Source: an uncultured bacterium (GTDB lineage Bacteria > Desulfobacterota > Desulfovibrionia > Desulfovibrionales > Desulfovibrionaceae). From it: a stretch of 55,660 bases of DNA. The stretch is from contig CAJMLK010000016.1 of assembly GCA_905214305.1 (NCBI GenBank), positions 1 through 55,660 of the forward strand, written 5' to 3'. Below the pieces are notes generated by a model. That model saw only the letters and a program-made list of their open reading frames with translations, was not told the DNA's origin and searched no databases. The position numbers were made by a program, and so were the translations under genes. Each line of letters opens with the position of its first letter. Positions within the stretch are counted from its first letter, which is position 1. This document shows, one piece after another, positions 8,634 to 17,448 of the stretch.

Positions 8634-9484
8634 TGCTGTCCATCCTCAGTGCTGTCGGCGGATTGATATTGTCGCCCCTGGTGGGGGGCCTGCTTACCGG
8701 GGTTGACCGCCGTCTCACGGCGCGGCTGCAGTCGCGTCTGGGGCCGCCCCTGCTTCAGCCCTTTTATGATGTCTTCAAGCTTTTCGGCAAAGAAGCCAGC
8801 GTAACCAATGCCTGGCTTGTGTTCAGCGCCTATATGACGCTCATTTCATCCGCATTGGCCCTGCTCATATTCTTTATGGGCGGCGACCTGCTGCTGCTGT
8901 TCTTTGTGCTCACGGTGGGTGCTGTTTTTCAGGTGGTGGGCGCCCTGTGCGTTCCCTCGCCCTACAGCAACGTGGGTGCGCAGCGCGAGCTTCTGCTCAT
9001 GCTGGCCTATGAACCCATATTGATTCTGGTTTTTGTGGGCTTTGCCATGTGCACGGGGTCTTTTTCCATTGAGGCCGTGTTTGCCCAGGATCAGCCCCTG
9101 CTGCTCAAGATGCCCCTGCTGTTTCTTGCGCTTGGCTATGCCCTGACCATCAAGCTGCGCAAGTCGCCCTTTGACATTTCCGCCAGCCATCACGGCCATC
9201 AGGAACTGGTAAAGGGTGTGCAGACGGAGTATTCCGGTCCTTACCTGGGCATCATCGAACTGGCTCACTGGCTTGATCTTGTGCTCATCCTCGGCCTGTG
9301 CGCCATGTTCTGGCATACCAGCGTCATCGGCATGGCTACGCTGGTGGCGGCCTCGCTGTTTACGGAAATTCTCATCGACAACATCACCGCCCGGCTTACC
9401 TGGCAGTGGATGGTGCAGAAGAGGTCTCTGTTGCTCGGCATGGGGCTGGCACTGGTTAATCTTTTATGGCTGTACGTGGCGTAA
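8633..9484 (+). CDS. echB: Ech hydrogenase subunit B (NuoH-like)
   Basis: EchB is the NuoH homologue that anchors the hydrogenase arm to the membrane and links electron transfer to ion movement. At 283 aa it has about eight hydrophobic segments. It shows the family's conserved loop features: DRRLTARLQSRLGPPLLQPF near the N-terminus, the acidic loop KSPFDISASHHGHQELVKG, and TEYSGPYLGIIELAHW. The start overlaps the echA stop by one base. EchC follows after 12 bases with a clear AGGAGG site. Assignment to Ech rather than Nuo follows from the operon, which encodes a full [NiFe] centre in EchE. Confidence 0.92.
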   Translation: MLSILSAVGGLILSPLVGGLLTGVDRRLTARLQSRLGPPLLQPFYDVFKLFGKEASVTNAWLVFSAYMTLISSALALLIFFMGGDLLLLFFVLTVGAVFQVVGALCVPSPYSNVGAQRELLLMLAYEPILILVFVGFAMCTGSFSIEAVFAQDQPLLLKMPLLFLALGYALTIKLRKSPFDISASHHGHQELVKGVQTEYSGPYLGIIELAHWLDLVLILGLCAMFWHTSVIGMATLVAASLFTEILIDNITARLTWQWMVQKRSLLLGMGLALVNLLWLYVA

Positions 9485-9496
9485 GGAGGCAGGCAT

Positions 9497-10054
9497 ATGG
9501 GTTTTGTAGACAATATGATAAAGCGGAGCCGGCTCAAGTCGCCGTGGATTGTCCATTTTGACTGCGGTTCCTGCAATGGTTGTGACATCGAGGTGCTGGC
9601 CTGCCTCACGCCCATGTATGACGTTGAGCGTTTCGGCGTGGTCAACGCGGGCAATCCCAAGCATGCGGACGTGTTGCTGGTGACGGGCACGGTCAACCAC
9701 CGTAACCGCCATGTACTCAAGCAGATATACGAGCAGATGCCCTCTCCCAAGGCGGTCATTTCTCTCGGAGCCTGCAATCTTTCCGGTGGCGTTTTCAAAG
9801 ACACCTATAATGTGCTCAACGGCGCGCACAACGTCATCCCTGTTGACGTGTTCGTGCCGGGCTGCCCGCCCAAGCCCGAAGCCATCATTGACGGCGTTGT
9901 GGAAGCCCTCGGGGTTCTCAAGGCCAAGATGGGCATGGGGCCTGAGCCTGAAGCCACCCTCATGCCCGGTGATGCGGACGTACCGGCCGCTGCCGCCGGG
10001 CCAGAGGACGAGGCTGCCCCTGAAGCCGACAAGTCAATGAAAAACGCGGGTTAG
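9497..10054 (+). CDS. echC: Ech hydrogenase small subunit C (NuoB-like, 4Fe-4S)
   Basis: EchC is the small [NiFe]-hydrogenase subunit and carries the proximal 4Fe-4S cluster. The ligands are visible in FDCGSCNGCDIE, in SLGACNLSGG and in FVPGCPPKPEAI. The protein is 185 aa. After the conserved core (about residue 145) it carries an Ala/Glu/Pro-rich, acidic tail of about 40 residues that is not part of the fold. The ATG follows AAGGAGGCAGGCAT. It sits between echB and echD in the canonical order. Confidence 0.93.
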   Translation: MGFVDNMIKRSRLKSPWIVHFDCGSCNGCDIEVLACLTPMYDVERFGVVNAGNPKHADVLLVTGTVNHRNRHVLKQIYEQMPSPKAVISLGACNLSGGVFKDTYNVLNGAHNVIPVDVFVPGCPPKPEAIIDGVVEALGVLKAKMGMGPEPEATLMPGDADVPAAAAGPEDEAAPEADKSMKNAG

Positions 10055-10072
10055 CCCGGAAAGGATACAGCC

Positions 10073-10540
10073 ATGTTTTTTGAAGCCAAAGACGTGACGC
10101 CCGAAACGCTGCTTGCTGAAGTGCAGCGTCTGGCTAACGCAAGATGCCGTTTTGTCACCATGTCGCAGACTGTGGTTGATGAAAATACACTGCGACTGTT
10201 CTATCACTTTGATGAAAACCTCACCATGTCAGACCTGCGGCACAATCCCGAAATGTGCGTATGGTCGCCAACGGACGCCAAGGGCATGGTGCACCTGCGT
10301 ATGGATGTGGACAGGAACATGCCCATCCCGAGCATAAGCTCCATCTACTTTTGCGCGGTGCTGATTGAAAATGAGACTCAGGATCAGTTCGGTGTGCGCT
10401 TCGCCGGTCTGCCGCTGGACTATCAGGGCGGCATGTATCTGGAAGGAGAAGTCACTCACGCACCGTACTTCACCATGACCACCGTCCGGCGTCCCGCCGC
10501 GGCTGCCAAGGCAGAGCCCGCCAAAGGAGATCAGGCATGA
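10073..10540 (+). CDS. echD: Ech hydrogenase subunit D (NuoC-like)
   Basis: EchD is the NuoC-like 30-kDa-subunit homologue, a hydrophilic structural component of the peripheral arm. At 155 aa it contains the family hallmark ENETQDQFGVRFAGLPLD, matching the E-x-x-x-D-x-F-G pattern of NuoC proteins. No cofactor ligands are expected. The C-terminal ~15 residues are Ala/Lys-rich. Its stop overlaps the echE start (ATGA at 10537-10540), so the two subunits are translationally coupled. Confidence 0.9.
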   Translation: MFFEAKDVTPETLLAEVQRLANARCRFVTMSQTVVDENTLRLFYHFDENLTMSDLRHNPEMCVWSPTDAKGMVHLRMDVDRNMPIPSISSIYFCAVLIENETQDQFGVRFAGLPLDYQGGMYLEGEVTHAPYFTMTTVRRPAAAAKAEPAKGDQA

Positions 10541-11619
10541 GCAACCGCACCACAGTGATTCCTTTCGGGCCGCAGCACCCCGTGCTGCCCGAGCCGCTGC
10601 ACATCAAGTTTGTGGTGGAGGACGAAACCGTTGTGGGAGCCATTCCCCAGCTGGGCTTTGTGCATCGCGGTCTCGAAAGCCTCGTGCGCACCAAGGACTA
10701 TAATCAGATGGTCTTTGTGGTGGAGCGCATCTGCGGCATCTGTTCCTGCATTCACGCCAACTGCTATTGCAATGCCCTTGAAAACATGATGGGCATCACG
10801 GCTCCGCCCCGCGCCCAGTTCCTGCGGGTCATCTGGTCAGAACTGCACCGCATCCACTCGCATCTGCTCTGGCTGGGCCTTTTTGCCGATGCCTTTGGCT
10901 TTGAGAGCGTGTTTCAGCAGTTCTGGCGCATCCGCGAGCATGTGATGGATATCTGCGAAGCCACGGCGGGCAACCGCGTTATTCTGTCGGTCAACGTGGT
11001 GGGCGGCGTGCGCCGCGACCTGGCGCCCGACCAGATCCGCTGGATGCTCGGCAGGCTCGATGAACTGCAAAAGGGCATGCGCGAACTTACAGCCACCATG
11101 CTTGACGATTACACCGTGCAGGAGCGCACGCGCGGCATCGGCTATCTCAGCAAGGACGATGCCCGGCTGCTGGGTGCGGCCGGGCCGACCCTCCGCGGCA
11201 GCGGCTGGGAAATCGACGAGCGCATGCACGGTTATGCCGCCTATAATGATCTCAACTTCATCCCCGTGGTTGAGAACGATGGCGACTGCTACGCCCGCGC
11301 CAAGGTGCGCTTCTACGAAGTATTGCACGCAATGGATCTTATCCGCGAAGCGCTGAACCGCCTGCCAGAAAGCGAGCTTACGGTGAAAGTTCCCGGTAAC
11401 CCGGACGGCGAAGCCGTCTTCCGTGTGGAGCAGCCCAGGGGCGAACTGTTCTACTACATACGGGCCAATGGAACCAAGTATCTGGAACGCATGCGCGTGC
11501 GCACGCCCACATTTGCCAACGTACCGCCCCTGTTGCACATGTTGCCGGGCTGCAAGCTGCCAGACGTGCCCGTTATTGTGCTCAGTATCGACCCGTGCAT
11601 CTCCTGCACAGAGAGGTAG
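10537..11619 (+). CDS. echE: Ech hydrogenase large subunit E ([NiFe] catalytic, NuoD-like)
   Basis: EchE carries the [NiFe] active site that reduces protons or oxidises H2. Both pairs of nickel-binding cysteines are present: ERICGICSCIHANCY near residue 65 and DPCISCTER at the extreme C-terminus. The gene ends right after the arginine of the second motif. There is therefore no C-terminal extension to be cut off during maturation, as in other Ech-type enzymes. Length is 360 aa. The NuoD-like GPQHPVLPEPLH start is intact. The presence of all four cysteines separates this from the window's NuoD, which lacks them. Confidence 0.95.
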   Translation: MSNRTTVIPFGPQHPVLPEPLHIKFVVEDETVVGAIPQLGFVHRGLESLVRTKDYNQMVFVVERICGICSCIHANCYCNALENMMGITAPPRAQFLRVIWSELHRIHSHLLWLGLFADAFGFESVFQQFWRIREHVMDICEATAGNRVILSVNVVGGVRRDLAPDQIRWMLGRLDELQKGMRELTATMLDDYTVQERTRGIGYLSKDDARLLGAAGPTLRGSGWEIDERMHGYAAYNDLNFIPVVENDGDCYARAKVRFYEVLHAMDLIREALNRLPESELTVKVPGNPDGEAVFRVEQPRGELFYYIRANGTKYLERMRVRTPTFANVPPLLHMLPGCKLPDVPVIVLSIDPCISCTER

Positions 11620-11622
11620 CTC

Positions 11623-12024
11623 ATGTATATGCTCAAAAACGTGCTGCGCAACCTGTCAGGCAAACCTGCCACAAGGCTCTATCCGCTGGAAGAGCGCGAG
11701 CCTTTCCCGGCCTACAGGGGCGTTATCACCAATGAAGTGGAAAAATGCATATTCTGCAACAGCTGCGCAAGAATCTGTCCCACTGATGCCATTACTGTGG
11801 ACGCCAAGGCGGGGCAGTGGCATTACGACCCCTTCCTGTGCGTGTATTGCTCGGCTTGTGTAGAAAAATGCCCCACCAAGTGTCTGGTGCAGGTTCCCAC
11901 GCACCGCAAGCCTTCTGTGGTCAAGTTCCGTGTTCTGCGTACGGGTACGCCGCGCGTTAAAAAATCTGCGGCGGCCAAGGGCAAGGAAGACGGCGGAGCC
12001 GAAAAGAAGGTCGAAAAAGAATAG
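11623..12024 (+). CDS. echF: Ech hydrogenase subunit F (2x[4Fe-4S] ferredoxin-like, NuoI-like)
   Basis: EchF is the NuoI-like electron-entry subunit that accepts electrons from ferredoxin. Two CxxCxxCxxxCP motifs are seen: CIFCNSCARICP and CVYCSACVEKCP. The 133-aa protein ends in a Lys/Glu-rich tail of about 25 residues. It starts three bases after the echE stop region and is the last gene before a strong terminator. The gene order echABCDEF is complete. Confidence 0.93.
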   Translation: MYMLKNVLRNLSGKPATRLYPLEEREPFPAYRGVITNEVEKCIFCNSCARICPTDAITVDAKAGQWHYDPFLCVYCSACVEKCPTKCLVQVPTHRKPSVVKFRVLRTGTPRVKKSAAAKGKEDGGAEKKVEKE

Positions 12025-12075
12025 GCGTGGCATTGGCCGCGTACATTACATGACAGCGTGTTTGTCATGATCAGC

Positions 12076-12103
12076 AAAAAGCCGCCGAAAGGCGGCTTTT
12101 TGC
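12076..12103 (+). terminator. Rho-independent terminator of the ech operon
   Basis: A GCCGCC-GAAA-GGCGGC hairpin (12081-12096) with a tetraloop is followed by TTTTT. The run of A's in front makes it possibly bidirectional. It lies about 50 bases after the echF stop. Confidence 0.9.
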
Positions 12104-13136
12104 ATTGTGATGGCGTCAGGCTGGCTGCCTGGCGGCCAGCTTGCCAGCAGGCAAACCGGCTGGTGCACGGACGAAAAGGGTGAAGAGCCTCCGCGGGTGG
12201 CAGGCAGATTTTTCAAACCGTCCTGCGTGCTGGCAGGCGCGCAGGAAAGCCGGTTGGCAGGCAGGTGAAGAACTGAACGATCTCGGGTGGCAGGGAGGAT
12301 TCATTAATGCCCTGATATTACAGGGTAGATGAAAATTTCCGCGCCAGAAGCCAAGAAGATGCGATTGAAATACTTTTTGCCGACTCAGGATATTTATGAA
12401 GAGCAGGAATTTTTTAATAATGCGAAAAATATCATATATATGTGCATGTGAAAAAAGATTTAATAGGGTTGTGCGAAAAGTATTGAAAATAAATATCTTT
12501 TTATATCATAATGTTAGTATATATAAATTCACTTTTTTATGCTGCTTTTATAAAAAAATAGTAAAATTAAAAAAATTATTGTGAAACAAAATTTTATATA
12601 TGATTTTACAATCTTAAAAAGATAATACTTATAGTTTCAGCATATATGTGCAAATTTGCTTGTGATAAACATAATTTCAAAAAAAATGCAAAATACAGAA
12701 AAAAGTGGGGTATTAAAACATGTCCAGTCGAGGGAAGTTCACGAAAATAAAAAATAGCGTGCAAAGCACAGTTTTTTTAAGCACTTGTTTCCACAAAACA
12801 GTGACTTGCAATACGCTTGATTAATTGCAGATATGTCTTAATTGACAGGGGAATGCAGCAAAATTGATACGCTTGCCGATGCATAAAAATGTCGTATAAA
12901 CTCGCGTGAAGGGCTGGCATTTAGTGCAAAAAATTGTTAATGGTAAGCTCTATCAAAAATTGCTGTACAATATTGTGAGCTTGCATGGCTCCAGTAAAAC
13001 ATAGCCTTCGGCAGGGCTTCTTTTTCGATTGCTGAAAATCCTCACTGCTTCAATTCTGCCGGGTCGGTTGTCAGGGGCAAAAGATGACTGATAAAGCATC
13101 TTTATGGTATATTCTTTGTCAGGCGAGAGATGCTAT
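12104..13136. other. Gene-free region: GC-rich repeats then a long AT-rich stretch upstream of the molybdoenzyme-nuo run
   Basis: No credible gene in about 1.03 kb. From about 12115 to 12300 the sequence is rich in GGCAGGC/GCCTGGC repeats. CGGGTGGCAGG occurs twice, about 90 bases apart. From about 12340 to 12900 it is strikingly AT-rich, with many A- and T-tracts, unlike the GC-rich genes on either side. A sigma-70-like pair TTGACA and TGATAC spaced 17 bases lies near 12845-12873. It probably holds the promoter and upstream regulatory sites of the following run. A small open frame at 12396-12584 is AT-driven and not believed. Confidence 0.5.
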
Positions 13137-15251
13137 ATGAATGGTAATCAACTTACCCACAGTATCTGCGGCATGTGTTCTGCGCGTTGCCCCATTACGG
13201 TCGAGACCCGTAATGACACTGTAAAAATGATTTACGGCAACATGCAAAGCCCATTGAAAGGGGCATTGTGCGCCCGTGGTGTGGCCGGAAAAGCTCTTCT
13301 TGAAGACAATGAACGTCCACAGTCCCCGCTTATCCGCCAGGGAGCCCGCGGCGAAGGAAAGTGGCGTGCCGTGTCCTGGGACGAAGCTTTGGACTACGTT
13401 GCGCAAAAAATCACCGAAGCCCAAAACAGGTATGGAAAACAGACCGTTCTGTGGTCTGACCGCGAAGGCCCCTTTGCGGACCTCAGCCGTGGTTTCATGC
13501 GCGGGCTTGGATCGCCCAACGTCTGTTCGCACAGCCCGTCGTGCGATCTTAATACGCACCATGCCTGCAAGGCCGTGCTGGGTCTGGGCCGCGGCATGAC
13601 CGTGTATGACTTTGCCAATGCCAAGCATCTCGTGCTGCAAACACGCAATATATTTGAAGCCATCAACCTTGGCGAAGCGCGCACGGTCATGCAGGCGCTG
13701 CGCAAGGGCTGCAAGCTCACGGTCATTGACATCAGACAGAGCGTCACTTCTTCCAAGGCTGACAAGTTCCACATCATCCGCCCCGGTACGGACTATGCGT
13801 TCAATCTGGCTGTCATCAATACATTGATCAGCGAGAATCTGTATAACAAGGAATATGTCCGCGCCCATACCACGGGCTTTGACGCGCTGGCGGCCTTTGT
13901 GGCGCCGTATACGGCGGAATGGGCCGCGCAGGAATGCGGAGTCGAGCCGCGGGCCATTACCGACCTTGCGCGCGCGCTGGCTGCTGCGGCCCCCCAGGTT
14001 ATCTGGCATCCGGGCTGGATGTCGTCGCGTTACGCCGACTCTTTTCAGGTGGGACGCACGGCCCTTGTGATCACGGCGCTTCTGGGCGGCACGGGAACCA
14101 GGGGCGGCATCGTGCCCGGCCGCACCCCCAAGGACTGCGGCAAGGCAGGGCTCAAAAAATTTGTGGATCTGTATCCTGCCGTCAAGTTGCCCAGAGCCGA
14201 CGGCCTTGGTGGTGACAACAAGGCTTTTGATACGGGCAAGGGACTGCTGCACAAGGCTTTTGAAGCCATCAACAATCCTCCGGAAGGCGTCCCGCCGGTC
14301 AAGGTTTACATGGCCTGGCGGCATGACCCGTTGCAGGGCTTTCCTGATCCCGACGCCCTGAAGAAAAAGCTCGATGGTCTGGATCTTCTGATCAGCGCCA
14401 CGTTCTCCTGGTCTGATACGGCCTGGTATGCTGACGTGATCCTGCCCATGTCTACCTATCTTGAAAGGGAAAGCATCATTGCGGGCAAAAATGGCCTCAA
14501 GCCGCAGTTCTTTGTGCGCCGCCGCGCCGTGCAGCCCCGCTATGACACCCGCGCCGACTGGGAAATCATCAGCGGCCTTTCCCGCAGGCTCGGCCTTGAC
14601 GACCTCGCTTTTGACAGCCCCGAGGCAGTCTGGAACTTCCAGCTTGAAGGCACGGGCCTGACCATAGAAGACTTTGACGCCAAGGGCTTTATCCCGCTTA
14701 CGGACGAAGCCCTGTATATTGATCCGGCCACGTACGCCTTTCCCACCGGCTCCGGCAAGGTCGAGCTGAGCAGCGAAAGCTTCGGCAAGGGCTTTGCCGA
14801 AAGCACGGGCGTCAGCATGCTGCCCCCGTACGTTTCGCCCCAGTCGCCGCCGGAGGGAACCTTCCGCATCACCTTTGGGCGCGTGGCGGTACACACGCAG
14901 GGGCATACCGTCAACAATCCGCTGCTGTATGAGCAGGTTCCTGAAAATACCGTGTGGATCAATACCGGCAGCGCCAAAAAAGCGGGACTCAAGGCTGGCG
15001 ACCGTGTGCGCGTGCTCGATGCCAGAGGCGGCAATATGGGCGAGGCGGGCATAAAGATAACCCCGCTTATCCACCCCGAGGCCATTTTTGTGGTGCATGG
15101 TTTTGGACACGACCTGCCGTGCGAAAGTCTGGCTGTGGACAAAGGCATTGCCGACAACAAGTGCCTCAAGGGTGGTCTGGACCTGCAGGATCAGGGCGGC
15201 GGCGGTCTGTCGCTGCAAGAGCACTTTGTTTCGCTCGAAAAAGTGGGCTAG
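13137..15251 (+). CDS. Cytoplasmic PhsA/PsrA-like molybdopterin oxidoreductase
   Basis: The product is a 704-aa bis-MGD (Mo or W) enzyme of the thiosulfate/polysulfide reductase (PhsA/PsrA) branch. N-terminal 4Fe-4S ligands are seen in SICGMCSARCP with a later ALCARG. The likely metal-ligand cysteine is in CSHSPSCDLNTHHAC, where PhsA has THASTC. A C-terminal dinucleotide-binding domain includes GRVAVHTQGHTVNNPLL. Unlike PhsA/PsrA there is no twin-arginine signal: the protein begins MNGNQLTHSICGMC, so it should stay in the cytoplasm. An earlier ATG at 13104 gives no better start. The substrate is unknown. It heads a co-directional run with a ferredoxin subunit and nuoA-N lacking nuoEFG, and no membrane-anchor gene of PsrC type is present. 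Confidence 0.85.
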   Translation: MNGNQLTHSICGMCSARCPITVETRNDTVKMIYGNMQSPLKGALCARGVAGKALLEDNERPQSPLIRQGARGEGKWRAVSWDEALDYVAQKITEAQNRYGKQTVLWSDREGPFADLSRGFMRGLGSPNVCSHSPSCDLNTHHACKAVLGLGRGMTVYDFANAKHLVLQTRNIFEAINLGEARTVMQALRKGCKLTVIDIRQSVTSSKADKFHIIRPGTDYAFNLAVINTLISENLYNKEYVRAHTTGFDALAAFVAPYTAEWAAQECGVEPRAITDLARALAAAAPQVIWHPGWMSSRYADSFQVGRTALVITALLGGTGTRGGIVPGRTPKDCGKAGLKKFVDLYPAVKLPRADGLGGDNKAFDTGKGLLHKAFEAINNPPEGVPPVKVYMAWRHDPLQGFPDPDALKKKLDGLDLLISATFSWSDTAWYADVILPMSTYLERESIIAGKNGLKPQFFVRRRAVQPRYDTRADWEIISGLSRRLGLDDLAFDSPEAVWNFQLEGTGLTIEDFDAKGFIPLTDEALYIDPATYAFPTGSGKVELSSESFGKGFAESTGVSMLPPYVSPQSPPEGTFRITFGRVAVHTQGHTVNNPLLYEQVPENTVWINTGSAKKAGLKAGDRVRVLDARGGNMGEAGIKITPLIHPEAIFVVHGFGHDLPCESLAVDKGIADNKCLKGGLDLQDQGGGGLSLQEHFVSLEKVG

Positions 15252-15336
15252 CCGCGGCGCATGCCGTCGGGCAGTCTCTATCATATCCGGTTTGCAAGCT
15301 ATGGGGGCGTGAACCCCGGAATAGCGGAGGATGTTT

Positions 15337-15843
15337 ATGAGCAAGTATGTCGTCACCCACAACTCTGCGGAATGCATAGGCTGCAAAGCCTGTGAAGTGC
15401 AGTGCCGCAGCCTGCATAACGGCGGCGCCGGCGCATTTTTTTGCCGCATTCTTACAGTGGAACAGACGGAGCCTCGTCCAAGCCTCGGGTTTGTCTATAC
15501 ATCCTGTTTTCACTGTGAAAACCCCTGGTGCGTCAAGGCCTGTCCCACAGGGGCCATGCGCCGCCGCGAAGACGGCATTGTTTATGTAGAAAAGAAGTTC
15601 TGCGTAGGCTGCAAGGCGTGCATCACGGCCTGCCCCTGGGCCGCGCCCCAGTGGAATCCCGATACCGGCAAGGTGGACAAGTGCGACCTCTGCCGCGACC
15701 GCATTGATCAGGGGCTGCGCCCGGCCTGTGTGACGACCTGCGCCATGAGCTGCCTGGGCTTTACCGTGCCTTCCGAGGCAAGTCAGGAGCGGCGGCAGCA
15801 TTTTGCGGAACAGATTCAGAAACTCCGGCCCACCACACGCTGA
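15337..15843 (+). CDS. Four-cluster ferredoxin subunit (PsrB/PhsB/DmsB-like)
   Basis: This 168-aa iron-sulfur protein is the electron-transfer partner of the preceding molybdoenzyme. Four cysteine groups are visible in the DmsB/PsrB pattern: CIGCKACEVQC, CFHCENPWCVKACP, CVGCKACITACP and CDLCRDRIDQGLRPACVTTC. There is no signal peptide. The ATG at 15337 is chosen over the in-frame ATG at 15331 because GCGGAGG ends just before 15331 and is better spaced for 15337. About 150 bases with no obvious terminator separate it from nuoA, so co-transcription is likely. Confidence 0.9.
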   Translation: MSKYVVTHNSAECIGCKACEVQCRSLHNGGAGAFFCRILTVEQTEPRPSLGFVYTSCFHCENPWCVKACPTGAMRRREDGIVYVEKKFCVGCKACITACPWAAPQWNPDTGKVDKCDLCRDRIDQGLRPACVTTCAMSCLGFTVPSEASQERRQHFAEQIQKLRPTTR

Positions 15844-15986
15844 ATGAAGGACGCCGTTGCCCCGGATGCTTTTGCTGCGCATGCCGGGGAGCGGCGCCCT
15901 GATGTACGAAGTCACGCCGTTTCGCCGAGGGCGGTGCGCGGCATGGCGCGGGCCGGTGAAAGCGAAAAATTGTCAAGGAAAGCAAG

Positions 15987-16370
15987 GTGGCTATCATGGT
16001 GCATACAACAGCCGGTCAAGAGTATCTTGCCGTACTGCTGCTCATTATCATCACGCTGCTTTTTGGCCTGATCACGCTTTTTGTGGGGCGCTTTTTCCGT
16101 ATGAGCAGGCCTTATCCGGAAAAGCTTGTGGCCTATGAATCGGGCAACGAGCCTACAGCGGAACCACGAACGCGGTTTTCCATCAAGTTCTACTATGTAG
16201 CCATATTGTTTGTTATTATCGATGTGGAGGCCATCTATCTTTATACCTGGGCTGTGGAGTTTGTGCGCCTTGGCAGTCTCGGCATGGTGGAAATGTTCAC
16301 CTTTATGGCCCTGCTGGTGCTTGGCTACCTGTATGCCTGGAAGAAGGGGGCGTTCCAATGGGTGAAGTAG
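15987..16370 (+). CDS. nuoA: NuoA, complex I membrane subunit
   Basis: NuoA is a small membrane subunit of the Nuo (complex I-like) ion pump at the junction with the peripheral arm. The 127-aa protein has three hydrophobic segments and the conserved loop KLVAYESGNEP, followed by KFYYVAILFVIIDVEAIYLYTWAV. A GTG start at 15987 is preceded by AAGGAAAGCAAG. An ATG at 15996 is equally possible. The 3' end overlaps nuoB by 13 bases. Confidence 0.93.
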   Translation: MAIMVHTTAGQEYLAVLLLIIITLLFGLITLFVGRFFRMSRPYPEKLVAYESGNEPTAEPRTRFSIKFYYVAILFVIIDVEAIYLYTWAVEFVRLGSLGMVEMFTFMALLVLGYLYAWKKGAFQWVK

Positions 16371-16909
16371 TCGCAAAGTCCGGCGGGGCTGCGCAAAACG
16401 GCGGGCAAACCCTTGAGGTCAACAAGGACGGTCTGCGCTTTTTTCCCGGCGCGGGGGCTGTCATCGGGCCGCTCAATGCCCTTGTGAACTGGGGCAGGGC
16501 TGGGTCCATCTGGCCCGTGACCTTTGGGCTGGCCTGTTGCGCCATTGAAATGATGGCTACCGGCGCGGCCCACCACGACCTTGACCGTTTCGGCATCATT
16601 TTTCGGGCCAGCCCCCGGCAGGCAGACTGCATGGTGGTGGCTGGCACATTGAGCAAAAAAATGGCCCCGGTGCTGCGCCGCGTATACGACCAGATGCCAG
16701 AACCGCGCTATGTGCTTGCCATGGGCAGCTGCGCATGCAGCGGCGGGCTGTTCCAGTCGTACGCCGTAACTCAGGGCGTGGATCAGGTTGTGCCCGTGGA
16801 TGTTTACGTGCCCGGCTGTCCTCCGCGCCCCGAGGCGCTGTTTGACGGCTTTATCCGGCTTCAGGAGATTATCAACAAGGAGCAGATGCGATGGAGTCCC
16901 TGGAGATAG
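16358..16909 (+). CDS. nuoB: NuoB, complex I subunit with cluster N2
   Basis: NuoB binds the terminal 4Fe-4S cluster N2 that reduces quinone. All four ligands are visible: the tandem cysteines in GLACCAIEMMA, one in MGSCACSGG and one in VPGCPPRPEAL. The 183-aa length fits. The start lies inside nuoA and the end overlaps nuoC (start 16891), so these genes are translated as a coupled block. The intact N2 site means quinone reduction should be possible in this NADH-module-lacking complex. Confidence 0.95.
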   Translation: MGEVVAKSGGAAQNGGQTLEVNKDGLRFFPGAGAVIGPLNALVNWGRAGSIWPVTFGLACCAIEMMATGAAHHDLDRFGIIFRASPRQADCMVVAGTLSKKMAPVLRRVYDQMPEPRYVLAMGSCACSGGLFQSYAVTQGVDQVVPVDVYVPGCPPRPEALFDGFIRLQEIINKEQMRWSPWR

Positions 16910-17448
16910 CGGGCCGCCTGCGCGTGGCTTTTCCTGAAGACGTGCTGGACGTGCGCGAATTTCGTGAGCAGGTGGCTGTTCTTGTGCGGCCCGGTCGCAT
17001 TCTGGAACTGCTGACCCATCTGCGCGAAGTTTACGACATGCGGCATCTGCAAGCCCTGTGCGGCGTGGACAACAGCCGCAGAAAACAGCCGGACCTGAGT
17101 CCTTTTGAGGTGGTCTACCAGCTTTACTCCATCAACCGGCGGCACGGCATCCGTTTGCGGGCCATGATAGACAATCCCGAAGAGGGCATTGATTCGGCCG
17201 TGCCCCTCTGGACCGGGGCCAACTGGCTGGAGCGCGAAACCTGGGACCTTGTGGGCATACATTTCAAGGGGCATCCGGATCTGCGCCGCATTCTCCTGCC
17301 TGATGACTGGCAGGGGCATCCGCTGCGCAAGGATTATCCCGTGAAGCTCCCGTCCCGGGGCCGTGAGGAATGGCAGGGCCTGACAGCCCTGCGCAAGCGC
17401 GCCGCAGAACTGGATGCACTGAGCTGGCAGGGGGGAAACAAGGCATGA
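16891..17448 (+). CDS. nuoC: NuoC, complex I 30-kDa subunit
   Basis: NuoC is a hydrophilic subunit of the connecting arm. The 185-aa protein shows the family pattern RETWDLVGIHFKGHPDLRRILLPDDWQGHPLRKDYP. It is separate from NuoD here, whereas in E. coli the two are fused. The start lies inside nuoB, and the stop overlaps the nuoD ATG (ATGA at 17445). Confidence 0.94.
   Translation: MESLEIAGRLRVAFPEDVLDVREFREQVAVLVRPGRILELLTHLREVYDMRHLQALCGVDNSRRKQPDLSPFEVVYQLYSINRRHGIRLRAMIDNPEEGIDSAVPLWTGANWLERETWDLVGIHFKGHPDLRRILLPDDWQGHPLRKDYPVKLPSRGREEWQGLTALRKRAAELDALSWQGGNKA

Noticed and set aside
6678..12024. Reading the six-gene operon as a hydrogenase-4 (Hyf/Hyc) locus
   Set aside because: Only six subunits in the Ech order, EchE ends at its DPCxxC motif, and no HycB/HyfB-type extra subunits or formate dehydrogenase are attached.
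12396..12584. 62-codon frame in the AT-rich island
   Set aside because: Composition-driven, rich in Lys/Ile/Phe/Tyr and Cys, no ribosome binding site and no conserved feature.
12658..12682. CRP/FNR-like half palindrome TTGTGATAAACATAATTTCA
   Set aside because: Only one half matches; such sequences are expected by chance in A/T-rich DNA.
13137..15251. Reading the molybdoenzyme as NuoG
   Set aside because: It lacks the N-terminal 2Fe-2S and additional cluster domains of NuoG, and its bis-MGD features and ferredoxin partner match the PhsA/PsrA group.
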